Shown piece after piece: positions 36,981 through 45,552 of a stretch of 64,000 bases of DNA. Source of the DNA: Nocardioides silvaticus (GTDB lineage Bacteria > Actinomycetota > Actinomycetes > Propionibacteriales > Nocardioidaceae); the NCBI RefSeq assembly GCF_003160695.1, contig NZ_QGDD01000008.1, positions 124,001 to 188,000 on the forward strand, written 5' to 3'. The number at the start of each line of letters is the position of its first letter. Within the stretch, counting starts at the first letter, position 1. Below the pieces are notes generated by a model, which saw nothing but the letters and a program-made list of their open reading frames with translations, was not told the origin of the DNA and did no database searches. Made by a program: the position numbers and the translations under genes.

Positions 36981-37694
36981 TCAGCCCGCGCTGACCAGTG
37001 TCCCGATCTTCTCACCCTGCACGACGCGCAGGATGTTGCCCTCGGTCGAGAGGTTGAAGAAGACCATGTCCATCCGGTTGTCGCGCGCCATCGCGATGCC
37101 GGTCGCGTCGGCGACCTTCAGGTCGCGAGCAAGGTACTCGTCGTACGTCAGCCGCTCGAACATCACCGCGGACGGGTTCTGGTGCGGGTCGGAGTCGTAG
37201 ACGCCGTCGACCCCCTGCTTGCCCATGAGGATCACCTCGCACCGCGTCTCCAGCGCGCGCTGGGCGGCGACGGTGTCGGTCGAGAAGAACGGCATGCCGG
37301 CACCGGCGCCGAAGATGACGACCCGCCCCTTCTCCATGTGCCGGATCGCCCGGCGCGGGATGTAGGGCTCGGCGACCTGCCCCATCGTGATCGCGGTCTG
37401 GACGCGGGTCTCCACGCCGTGCTTCTCGGTCAGGTCCTGCAGCGCCAGGCAGTTCATGACCGTGCCGAGCATGCCCATGTAGTCCGCACGGGCACGCTCC
37501 ATGCCGCGCTGCTGCAGCTCGGCGCCGCGGAAGAAGTTGCCGCCGCCGACGACGATGCCGACCTGCACCCCGGACTTGGCGACGGACGCCACCTCGCCCG
37601 CGATCCGGTTGATGACGTCGAGGTCGAGGCCGACCTCCCCGCCGCCGAACACCTCACCCGAGAGCTTGAGAAGTACGCGCTGGTAACCCGTCAC
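36981..37694 (-). CDS. pyrH: Uridylate kinase
   Basis: This 237-residue protein is of the amino-acid-kinase fold ([12 protein letters not shown] near the start, VGGGNFFRG, and [11 protein letters not shown]). It phosphorylates UMP to UDP and is the first gene of pyrH-frr-cdsA. The start is GTG 37694, with TAGTGT seven bases upstream, so the mRNA appears leaderless. Bacterial PyrH is typically hexameric and regulated by GTP and UTP. Confidence 0.96.
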   Translation of the reverse strand: MTGYQRVLLKLSGEVFGGGEVGLDLDVINRIAGEVASVAKSGVQVGIVVGGGNFFRGAELQQRGMERARADYMGMLGTVMNCLALQDLTEKHGVETRVQTAITMGQVAEPYIPRRAIRHMEKGRVVIFGAGAGMPFFSTDTVAAQRALETRCEVILMGKQGVDGVYDSDPHQNPSAVMFERLTYDEYLARDLKVADATGIAMARDNRMDMVFFNLSTEGNILRVVQGEKIGTLVSAG

Positions 37695-37701
37695 GCACGC
37701 G

Positions 37702-37707
37702 ACACTA
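37702..37707 (-). promoter_or_regulatory. pyrH -10 hexamer (leaderless)
   Basis: TAGTGT lies 7 bases before the pyrH GTG. TTGATC at 37727-37732 could be the -35, with a 19-base spacer, and overlaps the end of the upstream gene. Confidence 0.5.
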
Positions 37708-37728
37708 CCGGGCAGTCACCAGCAGCGA

Positions 37729-38013
37729 TCAAGGGATCCGCTGCACCCGCTGCCGGTGGTTGCGGCTGTTGTCGCCCTTGATGTCGGAGTCGCGGGTCTT
37801 CGAGATGTGGCCGACCTTCTCCTCGCCGCCCTGCACGGGCTGCGCCTCGATGATCGTGTCCCGCTCGTAGGCGTGCGACTTGTCGTGGTTGCGGTAGTAG
37901 CGGTAGATCGCCCAGTACGTCGCGGCTCCCCCGGCAGGCCCGGCGGCGAGCAGCCAGAGGATCCCGTCGTCGGCGGCCATCGGGAGCAGCGCGCTGATGA
38001 TGTCGGCGCTCAT
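37729..38013 (-). CDS. Small membrane protein of the SPFH/zinc-ribbon module
   Basis: This 94-residue protein has one hydrophobic segment (ILWLLAAGPAGGAATYWAIY, residues ~18-37) and a charged tail rich in Arg, Asp and Asn. Its ATG overlaps the stop of the zinc-ribbon gene by four bases (38010-38013), so it is translated with it. It is the last gene of the three-gene unit starting at the SPFH gene. Function is unknown. Confidence 0.7.
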   Translation of the reverse strand: MSADIISALLPMAADDGILWLLAAGPAGGAATYWAIYRYYRNHDKSHAYERDTIIEAQPVQGGEEKVGHISKTRDSDIKGDNSRNHRQRVQRIP

Positions 38014-39338
38014 ACCGTCGCCACCAGGAACGCACCGGCGATGCCTTCGATGAAGGTGCCGACCGTGAGGGCCGCGAGCAGCAGCTTCGGCTTGGAGACG
38101 GGCACGCTGCCCATCGTCTCGCCGGTCCGCGCGTTGACCGCGATGTAGTGCAGGAGCTTGTTGCTCTCCTGCTGGTAGGAGTAGAGCCACACCGGCAGGT
38201 ACATCGACACCCAGCGGGAGCCGCCGACGTCGAGCTTCTCCTGCTCCCACCGAACGCCACGGCCGAACATCCCGAGCGAGCCCTGGACCTGCGACCGGCC
38301 GATCGACAGCAGCTGGTTCTCGAGCACCGGCCGCACCGCGTCGACGTTGGCGTCCCGCTTCTCGCTGGTGAAACCGACGAGATAGCTGGAGTTCCACTGG
38401 ACGGCGTTCTTCGTGTCGAACGGCAGGATCGTGTTGATGATGTTGTTGGTGTTGGCGGGCCCGAACTGGGACCGCTCGACCGACCCCTCGAGGGTGAGGT
38501 CGTCGACGATGAAGCTCACCTGTCGCGTCAGCTGGTAGACGTCGGCGGCGTAGTAGGTGACGGTGTTGTCGCCGCTCTTCTCCGTCCAGCGCCGGGTCTG
38601 CACCTCGCCCTTGCCCCAGTACTGGGACTCGGCGCGGGCGTCGACCACCAGGTACGGCAGGTAGACGCCCAGCACGTTCTCCGGCACGAACTCCTTCTTG
38701 AACTGGCGGTGGGCGAACAGGCGTCGCTTCGCGGCGAACGCCCGGATCTGCTCGACCGCCTGCTCCTTGGTCAGCTTGAACGGCAGCACGGCGTCCGGCA
38801 CGGCGCCGTTCGGGATCTGCTGGTTGACGTTGAGCGTGTGCCGGCACCAGTGGCACCGGGCGTTGAGCGAGTGCGCCGTGTCGACGACCACCTCGGCACC
38901 GCACGACTCGCACTTGAAGGTCAGCACGTCGGCAGCGTCGGCCAGGATGTCCTTGGCCCCACTGGCGATGACCGTGCCCTCGAGGTCGTGGATGCCCTCG
39001 CCCAGGCCGAACTGCTCCTCGACCCGCGCCTCGTGCCACTCGTTGCGGCAGAAGAGGCAGACCAGGTTGCCGGTCGACCCGCGCAGCTGGACGTCGGTCG
39101 AGCCGCACCGCGGGCAGCGGTTGAGGCCGTCCTTCAGCGACTCGTTGATCGTCTCGATGCTCGGGCCGGCCTCCGGCTCGGCCTTCGCCGCGGCGACCTC
39201 CTCCTCCAGCGACAGCGGGGGGCCGTCGAAGGTGGGCTGCTTCGGGGGCAGGTCCTGCTGGTCCTGGTGCGGCGGAGGCGGCGGCGGTGGGGGCGGCGGC
39301 GGGGGCGGCGGCGCGGCGTCGACGGGCTCGTGCGTCAT
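38010..39338 (-). CDS. Zinc-ribbon membrane-associated protein (TFIIB-type fingers)
   Basis: This 442-residue protein starts with a run of 14 prolines (about residues 10-23). Two zinc ribbons follow: CPRCG ... CLFC and CESCG ... CHWC. The chain ends in a likely transmembrane helix (LLLAALTVGTFIEGIAGAFLV). The central ~220 residues are rich in aromatic residues and appear folded. In Bacillus subtilis, YdjG zinc-ribbon and YdjI SPFH proteins work together at the membrane with PspA. The pairing here with an SPFH gene suggests a similar module, by analogy only. Confidence 0.78.
   Translation of the reverse strand: MTHEPVDAAPPPPPPPPPPPPPPHQDQQDLPPKQPTFDGPPLSLEEEVAAAKAEPEAGPSIETINESLKDGLNRCPRCGSTDVQLRGSTGNLVCLFCRNEWHEARVEEQFGLGEGIHDLEGTVIASGAKDILADAADVLTFKCESCGAEVVVDTAHSLNARCHWCRHTLNVNQQIPNGAVPDAVLPFKLTKEQAVEQIRAFAAKRRLFAHRQFKKEFVPENVLGVYLPYLVVDARAESQYWGKGEVQTRRWTEKSGDNTVTYYAADVYQLTRQVSFIVDDLTLEGSVERSQFGPANTNNIINTILPFDTKNAVQWNSSYLVGFTSEKRDANVDAVRPVLENQLLSIGRSQVQGSLGMFGRGVRWEQEKLDVGGSRWVSMYLPVWLYSYQQESNKLLHYIAVNARTGETMGSVPVSKPKLLLAALTVGTFIEGIAGAFLVATV
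39270..39311. repeat. GGC/GGG codon run encoding 14 prolines
   Basis: Fourteen consecutive proline codons at the start of the zinc-ribbon gene, mostly CCG, with some CCC, CCT and CCA. A run of this kind would be expected to need EF-P for translation and to be prone to length variation. Confidence 0.85.
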
Positions 39339-39339
39339 C

Positions 39340-40530
39340 TCAGAGACCGAGCGCCTTCGCCTTGGCCGCGTCGTAGTCCTCCTGGGTGATGAGGCCGGCG
39401 TCGAGCATCTCCTTGGCGCGCTTGAGCACGACCATGGGGTCCTCGGCAGCGGGCGCCGCAGGAGCAGCCGGGGCAGCGGGGGCAGCGGGGGCAGCGGGGG
39501 CGGGCGTGGCCGGCTGCTGCAGGCCCCCGATCCCGGCGCCACCGGCCGCCATGCCCAAGCCGATCAGGCCACCGGGGCCGGCGTTCTCGCCCGCCGCCTC
39601 GAAGCCCGCGGCGACCGACGCCTGCAGGTTCGAGTTGCCGCGGGAACCGGACAGGGCGTCGGCGCGCTGGACGTTCTTGAGCAGCTCGCGGGTGTTGGCG
39701 TCGTACTCGATGGAGACGAGGGCGACCTTGACGATCTCGAGGCCGCGCCCCGTCTTCCACTGGTAGTTGTCCTCGACCGCGGCCGACAGCGACTGGGCGA
39801 ACCCGATCGAGTCCTGCTGCAGGCGGGCGATGCGGTTCCCCTTGGCGGGGTCGTTGGTGTACATCGAGAACGCCGGCGCGAGCGAGCCGATCACCTCGTT
39901 GAAGAGCTGCTCGCCCGCGGGGTTGTCGATGTCGGTGAAGTCGAAGACCGCGCGGCCGGTGATGACCTCCGCCGACAGGAAGTTGCGCACGAACGTCAGC
40001 GGGTCGGTGATCTTGAGCGTGTAGGTGCCGCGGGTGATCGCGCCCACCTGGGTGTTGAGGAACGCGTCGTCCCAGTAGATCTCCGACTGGGTGCCGAACT
40101 TGTTGTTCGGCAGCTCCTTGAGGTTCACGAAGATGGCGTTCTGCTGGGCGGAGGGGCGGCCGCCGAACTTGAACCGCTCCCAGCTCTGCTTGATGACCGA
40201 GTCGATCAGGCCGCCGCCGGTGAACACCGACTGCGAGGCGGGGTCGTCGGACTTCCACTCGTAGGCGCCCGGCTCGGCTGCGAAGCCGGTGAAGCCGCCG
40301 TCCTCGAGCAGGACCAGGCCGTAGCCCTCGGGGACCACGAACTTGGAGCCGTTGGTGATGACCCCGTCGGAGCCCTCGGTGTTGCTCCCCCGGCCGGCGT
40401 TCTCGCCCCGCTTCACAGCGGGAAAGACCGCGGCGGTCGGTCCCATGCCGTCAGGCACGGTGAAGAAGTCGACCCACTGGTCGGCGAGGGTTCCGCCGAT
40501 CGCACCGATGGCAGCCTGGATGAGTCCCAC
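39340..40530 (-). CDS. SPFH-domain protein with C-terminal SHOCT motif (YdjI-like)
   Basis: This 396-residue protein has an SPFH/band-7-like core (residues ~60-290: KFVVPEGYGLVLLEDGG through NFLSAEVITGRAVFDF). A low-complexity Ala/Pro linker (APAAPAAP repeats) follows, then a C-terminal SHOCT helix pair (LKRAKEMLDAGLITQEDYDAAK). The start is GTG 40530, with AAGGAG eight bases upstream. It heads the unit SPFH, zinc ribbon and small membrane protein, with a 1-base gap to the next gene. Such proteins scaffold membrane stress complexes; a precise role here is not known. Confidence 0.85.
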   Translation of the reverse strand: MGLIQAAIGAIGGTLADQWVDFFTVPDGMGPTAAVFPAVKRGENAGRGSNTEGSDGVITNGSKFVVPEGYGLVLLEDGGFTGFAAEPGAYEWKSDDPASQSVFTGGGLIDSVIKQSWERFKFGGRPSAQQNAIFVNLKELPNNKFGTQSEIYWDDAFLNTQVGAITRGTYTLKITDPLTFVRNFLSAEVITGRAVFDFTDIDNPAGEQLFNEVIGSLAPAFSMYTNDPAKGNRIARLQQDSIGFAQSLSAAVEDNYQWKTGRGLEIVKVALVSIEYDANTRELLKNVQRADALSGSRGNSNLQASVAAGFEAAGENAGPGGLIGLGMAAGGAGIGGLQQPATPAPAAPAAPAAPAAPAAPAAEDPMVVLKRAKEMLDAGLITQEDYDAAKAKALGL

Positions 40531-40626
40531 TTCAGATCTCCTTGTCAGTCATGGGGCGCGCTCGCGCCGTACGCGAGCACGTCATCCGAAACTATCCGAA
40601 GCGCGCGCGGTCCAAACCGAAAACGC

Positions 40627-40665
40627 CGAAGGCTCGTCCCTCAGGATGAGGGACGAGCCTTCGGT
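40627..40665 (-). terminator. Strong intrinsic terminator of rpsB-tsf
   Basis: A perfect 18-bp inverted repeat (40627-40644 and 40648-40665) with a 3-base loop is followed on the minus strand by CGTTTTCGGTTTGG. It lies 21 bases after the tsf stop and is the best intrinsic terminator in the window. Confidence 0.92.
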
Positions 40666-40685
40666 CGTGGAGCGGGGTGCCTGGG

Positions 40686-41495
40686 TCAGGCGCCGACCTC
40701 GAACCGCGCGAAGCGCGTGACGGAGGTGCCGGCCGCGTCCAGGACCTGCTTGACGGACTTCTTGGCCTCGAACACCGACTCCTGGTCGAGCAGCACGATC
40801 TCCTTGAAGAACGCGTTGATCCGGCCTTCGACGATCTTGGCGACGGCAGCCTCGGGCTTGCCCTCCTCGAGCGTCTTCTTGGTCAGCACGTCCTTCTCGG
40901 CCTCGACGACCTCGGCCGGGACCTGGTCGCTGGTGAGGTACTGCGCCTTCAGCGCGGCGGCCTGCTGCGCGGCCTGCCGGGCGGCGGCCTCGTCACCCTC
41001 GTACTCGACGAGCACGCCGAGCGTCGGGGGCAGGTCGGTCGCCTTCTTGTGCAGGTACACCGTGGTCGCGCCGTCGAAGTAGGCCACCTCGCCGAGCTCG
41101 ATCTTCTCGCCGATGGTCCGGGCCAGCTCCTCGACGGTCTCGCCGACGGTCTTGTCGCCCAGCGACACAGCCTTGAGCGTCTCGGCGTCGCCCGCCTTGT
41201 TGGCGTCCGCGGCGTCGGCGATGGCCTGGGCCGCGTTGATGAACGCCTCGTTCTTGGCGACGAAGTCGGTCTCGGCCTTGAGGCTGACCAGGGCGCTGCC
41301 CGAGGCCGCGACCAGCCCGGCCGAGGCCTCGCGCTCGGCGGCGCGGGCGGCGGCCTTCGCCGCACCCTTGACGCGGAGCAGCTCGACGGCCTTGTCGAAG
41401 TCGCCGTCGGTCTCGTCGAGCGCCTTCTTGCAGTCCATCATCCCGGCCTGCGTCAGCTCACGGAGCTTCTTCACGTCGGCAGCGGTGTATGCCAT
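40686..41495 (-). CDS. tsf: Elongation factor Ts
   Basis: This 269-residue protein starts with the UBA-like domain (LRELTQAGMMDCKKALDETDG) and carries the conserved ETDFVAKNEAF. It is the guanine-nucleotide exchange factor for EF-Tu. It lies 51 bases downstream of rpsB in the usual order and is followed by a strong terminator. The length is in the normal actinobacterial range. Confidence 0.97.
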   Translation of the reverse strand: MAYTAADVKKLRELTQAGMMDCKKALDETDGDFDKAVELLRVKGAAKAAARAAEREASAGLVAASGSALVSLKAETDFVAKNEAFINAAQAIADAADANKAGDAETLKAVSLGDKTVGETVEELARTIGEKIELGEVAYFDGATTVYLHKKATDLPPTLGVLVEYEGDEAAARQAAQQAAALKAQYLTSDQVPAEVVEAEKDVLTKKTLEEGKPEAAVAKIVEGRINAFFKEIVLLDQESVFEAKKSVKQVLDAAGTSVTRFARFEVGA

Positions 41496-41546
41496 GGATC
41501 CTCCCTCGGATCAACAAGTGGTGGGTGAGTCAGGAAGTAGCCGGGC

Positions 41547-42524
41547 TCAGGCCTCGGCGGGAGCCTCGGCCTCGGTGGTCTCCTCGGCAGCAGCCGGGGC
41601 CTCCTCCGCGGCCGGGGTCTCCTCGGCCGCGGCCGGGGCCTCCTCGGCGACGGCAGCGGCCTCGGCGCCCTCGACGGACGCGCCGGTCGACTCCGAGGCG
41701 GGCGCGTCGGTGGCTGCGTCGCCACCGGTGGCGTCGACGGCGACCTCAGCGGCGTCACCGCTCAGCAGCTCGCGCTCCCACTCGGCCAGCGGCTCCTCGG
41801 CACCCGGGGCGGTCTCACCCTCGGTCTTCGCACCGGAGCGGGCGATGAGGCCCTCGGCGACGGCGTCGGCGACCACGCGGGTCAGCAGGCCGACCGCGCG
41901 GATGGCGTCGTCGTTGCCCGGGATCGGGAAGTCGACGTCGTCCGGGTCGCAGTTGGAGTCGAGGATGGCGATGATCGGGATCCGCAGCTTGCGGGCCTCC
42001 TCGACCGCCAGGTGCTCCTTGTTGGTGTCGACGATCCAGACCGCGGACGGGGTCCGGGTCATCTCGCGGATGCCGCCGAGCGACTTGTTGAGCTTGTCGC
42101 GCTCGCGGCGCATCTGCAGCAGCTCCTTCTTGGTGCGGCTGCTGCCGGCGACGTCGTCGAAGTCGATCTCGTCGAGCTCCTTGAGACGGTTGATCCGCTG
42201 GTGCACGGTCGAGAAGTTGGTGAGCATGCCACCCAGCCAGCGCTGGTTGACGTAGGGCATGCCGACGCGGGTCGCCTGCTCGGCGATCGCCTCCTGAGCC
42301 TGCTTCTTGGTGCCGACGAACATGATCGTCCCGCCCTTGGCCACGGTCTCCTTGATGAAGGCGTAGCTGCGGTCGATGTAGGCCAGCGACTGCTGCAGGT
42401 CGATGATGTAGATGCCGTTGCGCTCGGTCATGATGAAGCGCTTCATCTTCGGGTTCCAGCGACGGGTCTGGTGTCCGAAGTGGACGCCGCTCTCGAGGAG
42501 CTGGCGCATGGTCACGACAGCCAT
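41547..42524 (-). CDS. rpsB: 30S ribosomal protein S2
   Basis: This 325-residue protein has an S2 core to about residue 240 ([21 protein letters not shown] at the start, then [19 protein letters not shown]). A C-terminal tail of about 85 residues is composed mostly of Ala, Glu, Pro and Thr. I chose ATG 42524 with AGGAG eight bases upstream. Long acidic tails are common on actinobacterial S2 and their role is unknown. It is the first gene of rpsB-tsf, with a leader of about 160 bases. Confidence 0.97.
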   Translation of the reverse strand: MAVVTMRQLLESGVHFGHQTRRWNPKMKRFIMTERNGIYIIDLQQSLAYIDRSYAFIKETVAKGGTIMFVGTKKQAQEAIAEQATRVGMPYVNQRWLGGMLTNFSTVHQRINRLKELDEIDFDDVAGSSRTKKELLQMRRERDKLNKSLGGIREMTRTPSAVWIVDTNKEHLAVEEARKLRIPIIAILDSNCDPDDVDFPIPGNDDAIRAVGLLTRVVADAVAEGLIARSGAKTEGETAPGAEEPLAEWERELLSGDAAEVAVDATGGDAATDAPASESTGASVEGAEAAAVAEEAPAAAEETPAAEEAPAAAEETTEAEAPAEA

Positions 42525-42667
42525 GATGGTGTCTCCTGTTGGGTTGTTTTCAGTTCGGTCCTGACGCCTGCGTGCGGCCGGACCCGATTGCTCGGGACTG
42601 AGGGCCGTCACCCACGGGCGGTCGGCGTTCGGAGAGAGCGCCGTCGTGGTCTGCTGACGTGCGAATT

Positions 42668-42721
42668 CCGGTCCTGGGACCGGTCCGCTCAGCGTACCCG
42701 CCCTGAGTCGCCTCCGACCAA
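42668..42721 (-). promoter_or_regulatory. rpsB promoter and 5'-terminal hairpin
   Basis: On the minus strand TTGGTC (42721-42716) and TACGCT (42696-42691) are separated by 19 bases. The transcript would begin near 42684, exactly where a palindrome CCGGTCCTGGGACCGG (42668-42683) would fold at the 5' end of the mRNA. The rest of the 305-base gap (42525-42829) to the M23 gene shows no further gene. Confidence 0.45.
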
Positions 42722-42829
42722 TCGCGGACGGGCCGGCAACCACGCACAGGGGCGCCCGGCGACACGCCTCGTCCACAGGCCTGGCGGTACGACGACCGTC
42801 GGGTCGGCCTCGCGGGCCAGGGTCGTCTC

Positions 42830-43393
42830 ATGAGAACCGCTCTCGGGGCCCTGGTCGTGACCCTGCTCGTGCTCCTCGCCGCGCCGGCAGCGGCCGAGGA
42901 CGATCCGGTGGGCGTGTGGCCGCTGCACCCCGAGCCGGAGGTGGTGGCGCGGTTCGACCCGCCGGCGACGCCGTACGGTCCGGGCCACCGGGGTGTCGAC
43001 CTCCTGGGACGCGCCGGCCAGCCCGTCCGGGCCGCCCTGGCCGGCACGGTGACTTTCGCCGGCATGCTCGCCGGGCGCGGCGTCGTGGTGGTCGGTCACG
43101 GCGACACCCGCACCACCTACGAGCCGGTCGCCGCGCGGGTGTCGGTGGGCGATGCGATCGGCCGCGGGGCCGTGATCGGCGCGCTCCAGTCGTTCGCCTC
43201 GCACTGCGCCCCGCGGACCTGCCTGCACTGGGGCTGGCTGCGCGGCGAGGTCTATCTCGATCCCCTCCGCCTGGTCGGCGCCGTGCCGGTCCGGCTGCTG
43301 CCGCTGTGGCGGGACACGCCGGCCCATGACGCGACGGTGGGGCTGCTCGCCCGGCCGTACGCCGACTGGCGGCCGCCGGCGCTCTGGGACTGA
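42830..43393 (+). CDS. Secreted M23/LytM-like protein
   Basis: This 187-residue protein has a signal peptide (residues 1-22, ending APAAAED) and a LytM-like domain with GHRGVDLLG and VVVGHGDTRTTYEPV. Most of the M23 zinc site is recognisable, but the usual HxH is CLH here (RTCLHWG), so the first His is replaced. Catalysis may be weak or absent, and it may only bind peptidoglycan or activate an amidase. It lies on the plus strand inside a minus-strand block between rpsB and xerC, a position where M23 genes are often found in actinobacteria. Confidence 0.82.
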   Translation: MRTALGALVVTLLVLLAAPAAAEDDPVGVWPLHPEPEVVARFDPPATPYGPGHRGVDLLGRAGQPVRAALAGTVTFAGMLAGRGVVVVGHGDTRTTYEPVAARVSVGDAIGRGAVIGALQSFASHCAPRTCLHWGWLRGEVYLDPLRLVGAVPVRLLPLWRDTPAHDATVGLLARPYADWRPPALWD

Positions 43394-43405
43394 GCGCGCT
43401 GCCGG

Positions 43406-44359
43406 TCAGGCCCGGGGGTGCGCCTGCCGGTAGGCGTTGCGCAGCCGTTCGGTGGTGACGTGGGTGTAGCGCTGGGTGGTGGCGAGCGAGGCGTGGCCGA
43501 GGAGCTCCTGCACCGACCGCAGGTCCGCCCCGCCCTCCAGCAGGTGCGTCGCTGCCGTGTGCCGCAGGCCGTGCGGCCCGAGGTCGGGCGCGCCGGGCAC
43601 GTCGGCGATCCGCCGGTGCACCAGGCCCCGCACGGCGCGCTGATCGATCCGCCCGCCCCGGGCGCCGAGGAAGAGGGCCGGCCCGGAGCCGGGGCGCGCG
43701 AGCCGACCGCGCCCCCGCGTGAGCCACGCGTCGATCGCCGCAGCCGCCGGCTGCCCGAACGGGACGGCGCGCTCCTTGCGGCCCTTGCCGAACACCCGGA
43801 CCACGTTGCGGTCGCGGTCGACGTCGTCGACGTCGAGGCCGCAGAGCTCGCCGACCCGCATGCCCGTCGCGTAGAGCAGCTCCAGCATCGCCACGTCGCG
43901 GAGCCCGACGGGGCTGCCGTCGTCGGCCAGCGCGGTCGCCGAGGCGATCAGCTCGTGTGCCTCGTCGACGCGGAGCACGCTGGGGAGGGTCTGGTGCGGC
44001 TTCGGCGAGCCGAGGGCCGACCCGACGTCGGTCGTCGCGCGGCCGGTGCGCGCCAGCCAGGCTGTGAACACCCGCGCCGCGGTCGCGCGCCGCGCCAACG
44101 TGGTGCGCGACCGCCCCATCGTCTGCTGCTTCGCCAGCCAGCTCCGCAGCGTCCGCAGATCGAGGTCAGAGACGTCGGCGAACCCGAGCCGGTGCGCATG
44201 CTCGAGCAGCCCGCCGATGTCCCCCGCGTAGGCCTTCACGGTGTGCGGCGCCAGGTTGCGCTCGGACGCGAGGTGGCGCTCGTAGTCGCCCAGCACCCGT
44301 GTCAGGCTCTCGGGGAGGAAGGCTCCCTCCTCCGCACGCTGGGCCTGGTCCTCGGTCAC
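43406..44359 (-). CDS. xerC: Tyrosine recombinase XerC
   Basis: This 317-residue protein has the N-terminal core-binding domain (HLASERNLAPHTVKAYAGDIG). The catalytic domain carries R (GMRVGELCGL), HGLRH, LGH and the nucleophile Y in RYTHV. It resolves chromosome dimers at dif with XerD. The GTG overlaps the dprA stop by 4 bases. Its place in the dprA-xerC order identifies it as the housekeeping enzyme rather than a phage integrase. Confidence 0.93.
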   Translation of the reverse strand: MTEDQAQRAEEGAFLPESLTRVLGDYERHLASERNLAPHTVKAYAGDIGGLLEHAHRLGFADVSDLDLRTLRSWLAKQQTMGRSRTTLARRATAARVFTAWLARTGRATTDVGSALGSPKPHQTLPSVLRVDEAHELIASATALADDGSPVGLRDVAMLELLYATGMRVGELCGLDVDDVDRDRNVVRVFGKGRKERAVPFGQPAAAAIDAWLTRGRGRLARPGSGPALFLGARGGRIDQRAVRGLVHRRIADVPGAPDLGPHGLRHTAATHLLEGGADLRSVQELLGHASLATTQRYTHVTTERLRNAYRQAHPRA

Positions 44360-45552
44360 CCCTCGATCGTAGGAACTGCAGGGCGGGCGACGTGGGAGGT
44401 CGCGCCGTGGCCGCCGGACTCCCGTGCGGCCTCGGTCAACCGCCATCCGTGCGGGTCGCGCTCGACCAGGCCGCCCCTGCGCAGGCGGGTCAGAGCCGGC
44501 TGGACCGACAGGATGCCGAGGCCGGCGACCTTGGCGATCGAGTCGGCAGGTGCACCGAGGGTCACCGGGACGGCGTCCAGCACCTGGCGGTCGTGCACGG
44601 ACAGGCGGTCCCGCGCCGTCCGGGGCGCGCGAGGGTCCTCGGTCAGGTTGGCTCCTGCCGCCCCGACGAGCTCGAGCACGTCGGCGCCGGACGTGACGAT
44701 CGAGGCTCCGTGGCGCATCGCCTGGTGCACGCCGACCGAGGCCGCGCTGGTGACGGGCCCGGGCACGCCCATCGTGATCCGGCTGAGGCGCTCCGCCCAG
44801 TTCATCGTGGTCAGCGAACCGCTGCGCGCGGCTGCCTCGACCACGACGGTCCCCCGGGCGAGGGCGGCGATCAAGCGGTTGCGGGACAAGAACCTGATCC
44901 GGGTGGGTGCCGCCCCGGGCGGCGCGTCCGACACGACGGCGTGGTGGGTGGCGAGATGTTCGAGCAGCCGCCGGTGCGCCACCGGGTAGGCCCGGTCGGG
45001 ACCGCACGCCAGCACGGCGACCGTCGGGGCGTCCGCGCTGAGCGCCCCGCGATGGGCTGCGTAGTCGATGCCGTAGGCCGCCCCTGAGACGACGGGAACC
45101 CCGGCGAGCCCGATCTCCGCGGCGATGTCGGCCGCCACCTCGTTGCCGTACGACGTCGCCGACCGCGCGCCGACGATCGCCACCGACCCCGCGAGGGTGT
45201 CGAGGCGGAGCGGCCCGCGCACCCACAAGCCGATCGGCACCCCACCCCGCTCGTTGAGCGGTGCGACTGCTGCAAGGTCGTCGAGCTGGGAGGGCCACTC
45301 CCCGTCGCCGGGGATGACGAACCGGGCGCCGCAGCGCTCGGCCCGCGCGAGCTCGGCGTCGACGTCGAGCTCCCGCAGGCGGGCCGCCGCGCTCATCAGC
45401 AGGTCGTGCCGCTCGGGGTCGGTGCGGATCGCCTGGAGGAGGCGCACGCCCCCGACCTCGTGGGCGAGGTCGGTGAACCGCGGGTCACCCGGCTCGCTGA
45501 TCAGGCTCAGGACGACCCGCGCGCGCCGCTCGTCGGTCTCCTCCGCGCTCAT
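44356..45552 (-). CDS. dprA: DNA-processing protein DprA
   Basis: This 398-residue protein has a Rossmann-like DprA domain (GARSATSYGNEVAADI, SGAAYGIDYAAHRGAL and FLSRNRLIAALARG) and a C-terminal winged-helix domain (VAGLGILSVQPALTRLRRGGLV). DprA protects incoming single-stranded DNA and loads RecA during transformation. The ATG overlaps the comM stop by four bases and the TGA overlaps xerC, giving a tightly coupled yraN-comM-dprA-xerC unit. No competence pilus genes other than the distant tad-like genes are visible. Confidence 0.93.
   Translation of the reverse strand: MSAEETDERRARVVLSLISEPGDPRFTDLAHEVGGVRLLQAIRTDPERHDLLMSAAARLRELDVDAELARAERCGARFVIPGDGEWPSQLDDLAAVAPLNERGGVPIGLWVRGPLRLDTLAGSVAIVGARSATSYGNEVAADIAAEIGLAGVPVVSGAAYGIDYAAHRGALSADAPTVAVLACGPDRAYPVAHRRLLEHLATHHAVVSDAPPGAAPTRIRFLSRNRLIAALARGTVVVEAAARSGSLTTMNWAERLSRITMGVPGPVTSAASVGVHQAMRHGASIVTSGADVLELVGAAGANLTEDPRAPRTARDRLSVHDRQVLDAVPVTLGAPADSIAKVAGLGILSVQPALTRLRRGGLVERDPHGWRLTEAARESGGHGATSHVARPAVPTIEG

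Noticed and set aside
43406..44359. Phage integrase marking a prophage or island
   Set aside because: The gene follows dprA with a 4-base overlap in the standard yraN-comM-dprA-xerC order and no attachment site or phage genes are present.
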